Made by a program: the position numbers and the translations under genes
Shown: positions 1 to 5,787 of the stretch, piece after piece
Numbering within the stretch: the stretch's first letter is position 1
Layout: each line of letters starts with the position of its first letter
DNA from: Alphaproteobacteria bacterium
GTDB lineage: Bacteria; Pseudomonadota; Alphaproteobacteria; RS24
Direction: 5' to 3'
Assembly (NCBI GenBank): GCA_015163825.1
Contig: JAAOIL010000157.1
Coordinates: forward strand, 1 to 9,616
DNA length: 9,616 bases
The notes under the pieces: generated by a model
Told to the model about the DNA's origin: nothing
The model's input: the letters and a program-made list of their open reading frames with translations, nothing else
Databases searched by the model: none

Positions 1-527
1 AAAGATTGTTGGCGGCTTATGAATCGGTCAATAAGCATTTTGAGGTATTATTCACGCGTATGTTTGGCGGTGGCACGGCACGGCTTGAACTGACGGAAAG
101 TGATGATCCCTTAGAGGCGGGGCTAGAGATTATAGCGCATCCACCCGGCAAGCGTCCGCAGCATATGTCGCTTTTATCGGGGGGGGAGCAGGCGCTTACG
201 GCAGTGGCGATGATATTTGCGGTTTTCCTCACCAACCCTTCGCCTATTTGTGTGCTTGATGAGGTTGATGCCCCCTTAGATGATTCCAATGTAGACCGCT
301 TCTGTGCTCTTTTGCGCGATATTACGGAGCAAACGGGGACGCGGTTTCTGGTCATAACGCACCATGCGCTAACAATGGCACGGATGGATAGGCTGTTTGG
401 GGTAACAATGCAGGAACGTGGGGTCAGCCAATTGCTATCGGTTAACCTCGCCACGGCAGAGCAATTTGCCGAAGTCGGGGTTCATGAAAACGAAGCCGAA
501 ACCCCTGCGACACTTTCAGCAAGTTAG
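1..527 (+). CDS. smc: Chromosome segregation protein SMC, C-terminal part (5' end outside window)
   Basis: This is the C-terminal half of the SMC ATPase head. SMC dimers, with ScpA/ScpB, form the condensin-like complex that organises and segregates the nucleoid. The reading frame is open at the window edge (an Arg codon at 3-5 precedes the TTG at 6), so the true start lies upstream. Visible motifs are the ABC signature LSGGEQ at 174-191, the Walker B strand ending in Asp-Glu (codons 258-263) followed by VDAPLDD (the D-loop), and the switch His in VITHH (about 354-362). The downstream stretch TMARMDRLFGVTMQERGVSQL is typical of SMC rather than RecN or SbcC. A short acidic, Ala/Thr-rich tail ends the protein. 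The Walker A motif, hinge and coiled coils are not in the window. The signature codons contain a run of eight G (179-186). Confidence 0.95.
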   Translation, partial: RLLAAYESVNKHFEVLFTRMFGGGTARLELTESDDPLEAGLEIIAHPPGKRPQHMSLLSGGEQALTAVAMIFAVFLTNPSPICVLDEVDAPLDDSNVDRFCALLRDITEQTGTRFLVITHHALTMARMDRLFGVTMQERGVSQLLSVNLATAEQFAEVGVHENEAETPATLSAS

Positions 528-538
528 GGGTTTGTGTC

Positions 539-567
539 TTGACATTTGCCTCCAAAATAAGTAGTTT
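539..567 (+). promoter_or_regulatory. Candidate sigma-70-type promoter of the F0 operon
   Basis: A perfect TTGACA box lies at 539-544. A weak -10-like TAGTTT at 562-567 follows after a 17-base spacer. It begins just after the smc stop and sits 48 bases ahead of atpI, where an operon promoter would be expected. The -10 match is only 3 of 6, which is common for housekeeping promoters in alphaproteobacteria. Some transcription may also read through from smc. Confidence 0.5.
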
Positions 568-614
568 CCCCGCACACACCTTGAGATTTTCTATCACGAT
601 ATGGTGGGGCGTTT

Positions 615-905
615 ATGGCTAAAGATTTGCACGAATTAGCAAGCAAAATATCAGATGCCAAAGCGCAAAACAGCCAAGCGGGGGGCAAAAAACCTGCTGC
701 CTCTATGGTTGGTTTGGCATATCGTTTAATGATAGAGGTCATCGCTGGTATTGCCGTTGGTGGCTTTGTCGGTTGGTGGTTGGATAAATGGTTTGGCACA
801 TCACCTGTGCTTTTATTAGTGCTATTATTTTTAGGTTTAATAGCGGGGGTGATGAGTTCGGTTCGGACAGCGGCAGAGATGCGGCGAAAACTAGATAAGG
901 AATAG
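615..905 (+). CDS. atpI: ATP synthase assembly protein I (AtpI family)
   Basis: AtpI is a small inner-membrane protein encoded at the head of many atp operons. In studied bacteria it helps assemble or stabilise the c-ring and is not part of the finished enzyme. The 96-residue protein has a charged, soluble N-terminus (about 1-30) with a short helical stretch LHELASKISDAKAQ. Two hydrophobic segments follow (about 36-56 and 63-80), separated by the family-typical GWWLDKWFGTSP loop, and the protein ends in a basic tail. Length and hairpin topology fit the alphaproteobacterial AtpI family. The ATG at 615 is preceded by the G-rich GGTGGGG at 603-609. The ATG at 601 is in another frame. The stop is 5 bases ahead of atpB, so the genes are co-transcribed. 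Confidence 0.9.
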   Translation: MAKDLHELASKISDAKAQNSQAGGKKPAASMVGLAYRLMIEVIAGIAVGGFVGWWLDKWFGTSPVLLLVLLFLGLIAGVMSSVRTAAEMRRKLDKE

Positions 906-910
906 GCTTC

Positions 911-1699
911 ATGGCGGAAGCAGGAACAAAAAGCGGATTAGGGTTTGACCCCATGCACCAGTTTGAGGTGAGCACTTTGGTGGAACTACCAATGTTGCAA
1001 CTTCCCTATTTTGGTGCGGTTGATGTGTCTTTCACTAATGCGTCTTTATGGATGGTGTTGGCGGTTTCGCTCGCTAGCCTATTTATGATGACGGCTTCTA
1101 GTCGCTCGGCGCTTGTGCCGGGTCGCTTACAATTATTGGGAGAGATGAGTTACACTTTCATCGCCAATATGATACGCCAAAATGTCGGCACAGAGGGTAT
1201 GCGGTATTTCCCTTTTATATTCTCGCTGTTTATGTTTATCCTTTTTTGCAATCTATTGGGTATGATACCTTATAGTTTTACCGTGACCAGCCATCTTATC
1301 GTTACTTTCGCTATGGCGGCTTTTGTATTCCTTATGGTTACATTTATTGGTTTTATGCGTCACGGCATTGGTTTTTTGAAGATATTTGTCCCATCAGGCA
1401 TACCCCTTGTGTTGTTGCCGTTATTGGTGGTGATTGAACTAATCTCTTACCTTACCCGCCCCGTTAGTCTGTCGGTGCGGTTGTTTGGTAATATGATGGC
1501 AGGGCACACTATGCTAAAAGTGTTTGGTGGCTTTGTCGTGGGGCTTTCGACAGCAGGGCTTATTCCGCTTGCGATTGCTCCTTTTGCCCTTATGGTGGCG
1601 TTCACAGGGCTAGAACTTTTAATCGCCGCACTTCAGGCTTACGTCTTTACTATTTTAACCTGCATCTATCTTAACGATGCAATCCACATGAACCATTAA
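911..1699 (+). CDS. atpB: F0F1 ATP synthase subunit a
   Basis: Subunit a is the membrane stator of F0 that holds the two proton half-channels beside the c-ring. The 262-residue protein has several membrane helices (clear ones near 46-62, 99-119, 127-149, 164-182 and 204-248). The essential channel Arg is R190 within LSVRLFGNMMAGH, equivalent to Arg210 of Escherichia coli. The conserved last-helix motif LQAYVFTILTCIYLNDA spans 241-257, and a His-containing end follows. Length is usual for alphaproteobacteria. The ATG at 911 follows AAGGA (897-901) at 9 bases' spacing, and the gap from atpI is only 5 bases. All residues known to be needed for proton transfer that I can place are present, so it should be functional. 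Confidence 0.97.
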   Translation: MAEAGTKSGLGFDPMHQFEVSTLVELPMLQLPYFGAVDVSFTNASLWMVLAVSLASLFMMTASSRSALVPGRLQLLGEMSYTFIANMIRQNVGTEGMRYFPFIFSLFMFILFCNLLGMIPYSFTVTSHLIVTFAMAAFVFLMVTFIGFMRHGIGFLKIFVPSGIPLVLLPLLVVIELISYLTRPVSLSVRLFGNMMAGHTMLKVFGGFVVGLSTAGLIPLAIAPFALMVAFTGLELLIAALQAYVFTILTCIYLNDAIHMNH

Positions 1700-1702
1700 A
1701 TC

Positions 1703-1710
1703 AAGGAGAT
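1703..1710 (+). promoter_or_regulatory. Strong ribosome binding site of atpE
   Basis: AAGGAGAT is a near-perfect Shine-Dalgarno match. Its GGAG core ends 8 bases before the ATG at 1717. It is clearly stronger than the sites of the other genes in this operon. That fits the need for many c subunits (a ring of 8 or more) per single a subunit from one transcript. Confidence 0.85.
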
Positions 1711-1716
1711 ATTATC

Positions 1717-1944
1717 ATGGAACCAGAAGCAGCAAAATTTATCGGGGCAGGTATCGCTTGTGTCGCGCTCGCAGGCGCGGCTATCGGCATCGGCACTATA
1801 TTCGGGAATTTCTTGTCGGGGGCATTGCGTAATCCGTCTGCCGCACAAGAGCAGTTTCCAAATCTATTGCTCGGCTTTGCATTGGCAGAAGCAACGGGGC
1901 TATTTGGTCTAGTTGTTGCGCTAATCCTATTGTTCGTTCTCTAG
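1717..1944 (+). CDS. atpE: F0F1 ATP synthase subunit c
   Basis: Subunit c is the proteolipid that forms the rotating ring of F0. The 75-residue hairpin has a Gly/Ala-rich first helix (about 8-33), the polar loop with the Arg-Asn-Pro turn (R38-N39-P40) that contacts the F1 stalk, and a second helix (about 47-74) carrying the ion-binding carboxylate E58 in ALAEATG. The position corresponding to the sodium-ligand Gln of Na+-type c subunits is a hydrophobic Ile (I25). The residue after the Glu is Ala rather than Ser. Proton coupling is therefore the expected mode (inference). It lies 17 bases after atpB and has the best ribosome binding site of the operon. Confidence 0.97.
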   Translation: MEPEAAKFIGAGIACVALAGAAIGIGTIFGNFLSGALRNPSAAQEQFPNLLLGFALAEATGLFGLVVALILLFVL

Positions 1945-1964
1945 CCTTACTTTAGGGGTTTTCA

Positions 1965-2462
1965 ATGCCGCAGTTAGATCCAAACACTTTTGGCTCACAG
2001 CTTTTTTGGCTGGCGCTTACCTTTATCGCTCTTTATGTGGCGATGTCGTTTATTGCTTTGCCGCGTATTGGGCGCACTTTGCAATCGCGGCGCACCACGA
2101 TAGAGGGCGATATAGAATCGGCACAAAAACTACAAAAGCAGTCGGAGGCGGCATTGAAAGCGCATGAAGAAGCATTGGCGCAGGCTCGTGTCGCGGCTCT
2201 CACACTGGCGGAGGAAGTGCGTAAATCTATGCGAGAGAAAAGCGATGCCCAAAAGGCAGAGGTTGAAGCAAAACTTGCCCGTGCCGCCCAAGATGCAGAA
2301 ATGCGATTGCAAACAGCACGAGGCGAGGCTTTAAGTCATGTGCAAGAAGCGGCGATAGAGATTGTGCCAGATGTTCTGGGTGCATTGGGCGTGAAAGTGC
2401 CAGAGGCGAGTGCGATTTTGGCGGCGGTGCAATCTGCCAATAATCAAGCAGGGAAGGGTTAG
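1965..2462 (+). CDS. atpF': F0F1 ATP synthase subunit b' (AtpG/AtpF2 type)
   Basis: This is the first of two b-type peripheral stalk subunits. The stalk links subunit a in the membrane to F1 and stops the catalytic head from turning. The 165-residue protein begins MPQLDPNTFGSQLFWLALTF, the typical b' start, with one membrane helix at about 13-31. An ALPRIG turn follows at 31-36, then a long charged, Ala/Gln/Glu-rich coiled coil (about 38-125), then a C-terminal helical domain that ends in a low-complexity tail. Two unlike b subunits in tandem are characteristic of photosynthetic bacteria and alphaproteobacteria, where b and b' form a heterodimer. The ATG at 1965 is preceded by AGGGG (1954-1958). 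The second b gene starts 3 bases after this stop. Confidence 0.93.
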   Translation: MPQLDPNTFGSQLFWLALTFIALYVAMSFIALPRIGRTLQSRRTTIEGDIESAQKLQKQSEAALKAHEEALAQARVAALTLAEEVRKSMREKSDAQKAEVEAKLARAAQDAEMRLQTARGEALSHVQEAAIEIVPDVLGALGVKVPEASAILAAVQSANNQAGKG

Positions 2463-2465
2463 GCA

Positions 2466-2948
2466 ATGAGCATTGATGAAAGTTTTTATGTCGCCGTTTC
2501 TTTTGCAACGATTATTGCGCTGTTTATTTATTTGCGCATTCCCCAACGCATTTTACAAGCGCTGGACGACAAGACAGATGAAATCAAAAAAGAGCTAGAG
2601 GCGGCGCAACATTTGCGTGAAGAGGCACAGGCACTGCTTAAAACCTATCAAGCGCAAGGCAAACAGGCAGAAAAACAAGCGGCAGAACTCATTGCCAATG
2701 CTCGTGCTGCCGCAGAGCGTCAAGCAAACGAAGCCACCCAAGTGATGGAGCGGCAAATAGAACAGCGCACCAAACAGGCAGAAGAACGCATTGTGCGCTC
2801 GCAAGAAGAGTTGAGTAAAGAAGTCCGTGCCGCCATCACAACCCTTGCCATAGAAGCAGGGCGGGAGTTGATAGCACAAGGTGTTTCCGCCAAAGAAGCA
2901 GAAGACATTATTGAAAAGAATATCGCAGAGATTTCTAGCCGCCTATAA
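2466..2948 (+). CDS. atpF: F0F1 ATP synthase subunit b
   Basis: This is the second b-type stalk subunit, partner of the preceding b'. The 160-residue protein has an N-terminal membrane helix (about 6-23), the usual basic-proline turn LRIPQRILQALDDK, and a long coiled coil rich in Glu, Gln, Ala and Lys (about 34-125). A C-terminal amphipathic region with REL-like and IAE-like helices binds the delta subunit of F1 in family members. It starts 3 bases after the b' stop. GGGAAGGG (2451-2458), inside the end of b', serves as ribosome binding site, so the two are probably translated together in roughly equal amounts. It is the last gene of the operon. The F1 genes (atpHAGDC) are absent here, as expected for alphaproteobacteria. 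Confidence 0.94.
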   Translation: MSIDESFYVAVSFATIIALFIYLRIPQRILQALDDKTDEIKKELEAAQHLREEAQALLKTYQAQGKQAEKQAAELIANARAAAERQANEATQVMERQIEQRTKQAEERIVRSQEELSKEVRAAITTLAIEAGRELIAQGVSAKEAEDIIEKNIAEISSRL

Positions 2949-2983
2949 TTTGCGCCTTATAACTTACACTTATAATCGCTCGC
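2949..2983. other. Convergent intergenic gap, no clear terminator
   Basis: These 35 bases separate the stop codons of atpF (plus) and the lytic transglycosylase (minus). Two copies of the self-complementary hexamer TTATAA lie 7 bases apart and could form a 6-pair, AT-only stem. There is no GC-rich stem and no T-run, so I see no standard intrinsic terminator for either direction. Termination may need Rho or may be bidirectional and weak. Confidence 0.5.
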
Positions 2984-4771
2984 TTACTTACTCACATTAT
3001 CTTGACGCTTATGGGGTGGCCATGTTTCAGCCGCCAGCAATCGTCTGCTGGGTGTTTCCTGATTAAAGCGTGTGCGATAAATCCATAAATTCGCCATAAC
3101 ATTATGGATATATTTGCGTGTTTCTGCGGCTGGTATGCTTTCAATAAATAATAACGGGTCATCAACCCCCGCCAATTCTTTACGCCAACGGCGCAAATTA
3201 CCAGGTCCTGCATTATAAGCGGCAAGGGTCAAAATTAAATTGTCATCAAAATAGTTCTCGCCCATTAACAAGACGAGATAACGTTGCCCTAAATCTATAT
3301 TTAATTGTGCATCTAATAATTGGTTGCGCCCTTTTCGTTTTGCCAGACTTCTATCATTGGCAATAAAGGCTGCCGTGCGGGGCATTATTTGCATCAAACC
3401 TCTCGCCCCTGCGGGAGAGCGGGCGCGTGTCTTAAAGCGACTTTCTTGGCGTATCAAAGCAAATAATAAGGCTCTATCAACACGATCAATACCGACAATA
3501 TCTGGCGCGGGATAACTATTTTCATAAAGCACAAATTGGGCGCCTGCTTGTGTGTTCTGTCGTATGGGCGGGTTCAGCCGTTGGGAAACCGTCATTTGCA
3601 CGGCGGGGTAATCATGTGTTTCAAGATAAGTTAGCAAAGCCCTTGCTTCGCCCTCGCTGGCGCGTTCTTGTAAATAAAGCAGTTCGGCTTCGGCGCGATT
3701 TTCTTGGTCGGCGGCACGTAATAATTCGGCACGGCGCAAAGCAGGGTGGGTGAGGAATAAATCATCAATCGGGGCAGAATGATTATCCCACTTCACTTTG
3801 AAATCAGGGGTTATGTGTTGTGTCGCAAGTAGGGCGTAAAAATGGGCGCCACTGCTAGCGGCTTGGCGAAAATAATCTTCGGCTTCTGCGACACGCCCCA
3901 TATTACGCAAACTACGCCCTGCCCAAAAAGCCCCTCTTGCCCGCAAAGTTGCACTGGCGACAGGGTTATAGGTCAGGTTCTGAAAATGTTTGAGGGCACG
4001 AGGCATTTGTTCCAAACGATAAGCGGCAAGCCCTGCATGCCAATCTGCCAAGGGGGCGACACGGCGACTTTCGCTGGCGTGTTCTGCCAGTTCTAGGGAT
4101 TGTTTTACTTTGCGTTCAATATAATAACTTCGTGCGATAAGTGATTTTAAGAAATTGCTTTCATTGCGTGACAAGCGATTGCGATTACTGCGCCTATTGA
4201 TATAGCGCAAGGCTTGGGTTGGGCGTTCGCGTTGCACCAAATCATAGATATGATTTTTGATGCGCCGCTTGGTGCGTGTTGTAAATAAAGTCGCTGGGGC
4301 GCTTGCTCTAGCATTATGATAAATGCGCTCTGGTGGTTGCTTAGGCAGGGCAATGCTGCTTGGTTTGCGTTTAAGGGCTAGTTTGTAAATCTGCCATGCG
4401 CCCGGTTGGTCGGCATAGTTTTTCAGCCAATCACGAAGTTCCGTCCAACGTGTGCGATAAGCGGTGGGGTGAATATATCTCTGGAATAAAACGTGTCCCA
4501 ATAAATCGGTGCTATCAAGTTTTCTGATAAGGCGGTCGGCACGACCCCAATTGGCATTATCTTGTAGCGCAAATATCTCTTTATAAATAAGTATGTCCGA
4601 GACTTTTATCGTGCCATCAATGTCGGCGTCAATAGCGGGGCGTGGCATAATAATAGGGGAGGCTAGGGCTTGCGCCGCACGCGCCTCTGTTCCCATCCCT
4701 GTTCCCGCCCCTATTCCCACAGAGACTGATAATGCCAGCAATGCGGCTAAAGTTCTTGGCGTAGAAGACAT
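2984..4771 (-). CDS. Soluble lytic murein transglycosylase (Slt70-like, GH23)
   Basis: This is a periplasmic enzyme that cuts the MurNAc-GlcNAc bond of peptidoglycan and leaves 1,6-anhydroMurNAc ends. The 595-residue protein begins with a Sec-type signal peptide, with a likely cut after Ala-Arg-Ala at 30-32. A long all-helical region (about 55-420) follows, with TPR-like pairs such as the ones near 245-315; it corresponds to the ring-shaped domain of Slt70. The C-terminal catalytic domain (about 425-570) carries the catalytic Glu at E443 (IRQES), then GARGLMQIMP (455-464) and AAYNAGPGN (517-525). These are the three diagnostic GH23 motifs. It is somewhat shorter than Escherichia coli Slt70. 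The start overlaps the end of the upstream glycosylase by 25 bases and has no strong ribosome binding site, which suggests coupled translation. The signal peptide contains a repeat-encoded Gly/Thr stretch. Confidence 0.92.
   Translation of the reverse strand: MSSTPRTLAALLALSVSVGIGAGTGMGTEARAAQALASPIIMPRPAIDADIDGTIKVSDILIYKEIFALQDNANWGRADRLIRKLDSTDLLGHVLFQRYIHPTAYRTRWTELRDWLKNYADQPGAWQIYKLALKRKPSSIALPKQPPERIYHNARASAPATLFTTRTKRRIKNHIYDLVQRERPTQALRYINRRSNRNRLSRNESNFLKSLIARSYYIERKVKQSLELAEHASESRRVAPLADWHAGLAAYRLEQMPRALKHFQNLTYNPVASATLRARGAFWAGRSLRNMGRVAEAEDYFRQAASSGAHFYALLATQHITPDFKVKWDNHSAPIDDLFLTHPALRRAELLRAADQENRAEAELLYLQERASEGEARALLTYLETHDYPAVQMTVSQRLNPPIRQNTQAGAQFVLYENSYPAPDIVGIDRVDRALLFALIRQESRFKTRARSPAGARGLMQIMPRTAAFIANDRSLAKRKGRNQLLDAQLNIDLGQRYLVLLMGENYFDDNLILTLAAYNAGPGNLRRWRKELAGVDDPLLFIESIPAAETRKYIHNVMANLWIYRTRFNQETPSRRLLAAETWPPHKRQDNVSK
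4688..4718. repeat. Imperfect 12-bp tandem repeat in the signal peptide of the transglycosylase
   Basis: Two 12-base units, TGTTCCCATCCC (4688-4699) and TGTTCCCGCCCC (4700-4711), are followed by a partial third, TATTCCC (4712-4718). On the coding (minus) strand the repeat gives the Gly/Thr-rich stretch around residues 18-28 of the transglycosylase, at the end of the hydrophobic core of the signal peptide. The unit is a multiple of three, so changes in copy number would not break the frame. Confidence 0.6.
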
Positions 4772-5649
4772 AAATCAGCCCACATATCTTTCTTGGCTTG
4801 CGGTTTGCGCATAAGATACGCTGGATGCAATAAAGGTAGGGTGCGAATGTTCATACCGCCCTCATCATAGGTCGTCCATTGCCCGCGCAAACGCGTAATA
4901 CCTGTGCTGGTATTCAGCAAAGTTTTGGTGGTGACACCCCCCACCAATAAAAGAATATCGGGCTTGGCAAGTTCAATATGGCGCACCACGAAAGGGCGGC
5001 ATTGTTCAATCTCTTCGGCTGTCGGATTGCGATTGCCAATAGGGCGCCACGCCACGACATTGGTGAGATAAACATTTTCCTCCCGCGAAAGATTTATGGC
5101 TGCCAACATTTTATCTAGCAATTGCCCTGACACGCCAATAAAAGGTCTGCCGTCTCTGTCTTCATCTGCGCCGGGCGATTCCCCGACCACCATTATTTTT
5201 GCACCGCGTGTGCCATCGCAAAACACCGTGTGCTTGGCAGATTGTTTTAAGGCACAGCCATCATAATCCCGCAGGGCTTGTTGTAAGGCGTCAAGTGTGG
5301 TGGCAGATTGGGCAATAAGATTAGCGTCAGGGGCGGGGGCTTCTGGCGTTGATGAGGCGGGTTTAGGGCGCACGATTTCTTGCTTCTGTTTTTTTGGCTT
5401 GGCTTGGATAGGTTTCGCCGCACCCGCACCCGCACCCGCCGTTCCCGCTCCAACTGCCGCCTTCGTTTTGGCACCTGCTTTAGCACTCGCCGCCTGTGAT
5501 ACTTCAAACTGATTTTGTGGGGAATCCGCCAATGCTTCATTGCACCCCGCTTCCAGATGCTGGCGCAGGAGGTCTATAATTTCGCTCTGTGATAGCGTCT
5601 GTGACAACGCTTGTGACGGGGCAGACGCAGATATTGGCGGCGTTTTCAT
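4747..5649 (-). CDS. Uracil-DNA glycosylase, family-4-like, with N-terminal Ala/Gly/Pro-rich extension
   Basis: The enzyme removes uracil (from cytosine deamination or dUTP misincorporation) and starts base excision repair. From the chosen start the protein has 300 residues. The first 45 are Ser/Ala-rich with an amphipathic helix. Residues 48-107 form a low-complexity Ala/Gly/Pro/Lys linker. The catalytic domain runs from about 112 to the end, with motif 1 GESPG (156-160) followed by ADEDRDGRPFIG, and motif 2 HPAYL (275-279). Cys residues sit at 132, 144 and 217. The positions of the first CxxC Cys and of the Cys before RPP in Fe-S family members are Tyr129 and Trp201 here. The frame is open up to an ATG at 5718. 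I choose the ATG at 5649 because GAGAAGGA (5663-5656) lies 6 bases before it and an extended -10 (5680-5672) sits between the two ATGs. Confidence 0.9.
   Translation of the reverse strand: MKTPPISASAPSQALSQTLSQSEIIDLLRQHLEAGCNEALADSPQNQFEVSQAASAKAGAKTKAAVGAGTAGAGAGAAKPIQAKPKKQKQEIVRPKPASSTPEAPAPDANLIAQSATTLDALQQALRDYDGCALKQSAKHTVFCDGTRGAKIMVVGESPGADEDRDGRPFIGVSGQLLDKMLAAINLSREENVYLTNVVAWRPIGNRNPTAEEIEQCRPFVVRHIELAKPDILLLVGGVTTKTLLNTSTGITRLRGQWTTYDEGGMNIRTLPLLHPAYLMRKPQAKKDMWADLCLLRQEL
5418..5440. repeat. CCGCAC hexanucleotide microsatellite in the glycosylase linker
   Basis: Three perfect CCGCAC units (5418-5435) are followed by a partial unit CCGCC (5436-5440). On the minus strand they encode alternating Ala-Gly in the linker of the glycosylase (about residues 70-78 from the chosen start). 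Copy changes would keep the frame and alter only linker length. Confidence 0.75.
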
Positions 5650-5655
5650 ATTGTT

Positions 5656-5663
5656 TCCTTCTC
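5656..5663 (-). promoter_or_regulatory. Ribosome binding site that fixes the glycosylase start
   Basis: On the minus strand the sequence reads GAGAAGGA, with its last base 6 bases before the ATG at 5649. No comparable site precedes the ATG at 5718, where only a short purine patch AGAG is seen. This decides the start in favour of 5649. Confidence 0.75.
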
Positions 5664-5671
5664 GAATCACT

Positions 5672-5680
5672 TTTATAGCA
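5672..5680 (-). promoter_or_regulatory. Extended -10 promoter element for the glycosylase-transglycosylase pair
   Basis: On the minus strand TGC followed by TATAAA matches the extended -10 consensus (TGnTATAAT) in all but the last base. A transcript starting about 7 bases further on would have a leader of roughly 15-20 bases with a good ribosome binding site, then the ATG at 5649. I see no good -35 box at 16-17 bases, which extended -10 promoters tolerate. Confidence 0.5.
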
Positions 5681-5732
5681 CTAGATTCATCATTATTGTA
5701 TAGAGGAATAGTCGTCATCGCTCTATATATTA

Positions 5733-5760
5733 TTGCAGTTTCCGCGATTTTCGGTAGTAT
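5733..5760 (+). promoter_or_regulatory. Candidate promoter of the ETF-QO operon
   Basis: TTGCAG (5733-5738), a 16-base spacer and TAGTAT (5755-5760, 4 of 6 against TATAAT) precede the ETF-QO start. The predicted leader is about 20 bases. It is divergent from the glycosylase promoter, and the two lie about 55-80 bases apart with no obvious palindromic operator between them. The -35 match is only partial, so the call is moderate. Confidence 0.4.
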
Positions 5761-5787
5761 ATGGGGTGAATTGAAAGGGAGAGACGC

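Noticed and set aside
17..454. Antisense frame of 145 codons opposite smc
   Set aside because: It is Ser-rich with no family resemblance, lies entirely opposite a conserved ATPase domain, and is best explained as a shadow frame.
1717..1944. Sodium-driven c subunit
   Set aside because: The sodium-ligand Gln of the first helix is Ile25 here, and the residue after Glu58 is Ala. The Thr at 60 alone is not enough.
1965..2948. b and b' as a recent gene duplication or assembly artefact
   Set aside because: The two proteins differ strongly in sequence and follow the standard b'-b order of alphaproteobacteria.
2957..2976. Paired TTATAA hexamers as a terminator hairpin
   Set aside because: The stem would be six AT pairs with no GC and no T-run, too weak for an intrinsic terminator.
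5297..5512. Plus-strand frame opposite the glycosylase linker, Ala/Gly/Pro-rich
   Set aside because: Its composition simply mirrors the low-complexity linker and the CCGCAC repeat. It has no ribosome binding site or domain.
5650..5718. Glycosylase start at the upstream ATG (5718)
   Set aside because: It lacks a good ribosome binding site, and an extended -10 element lies between it and the ATG at 5649, which has a strong site.
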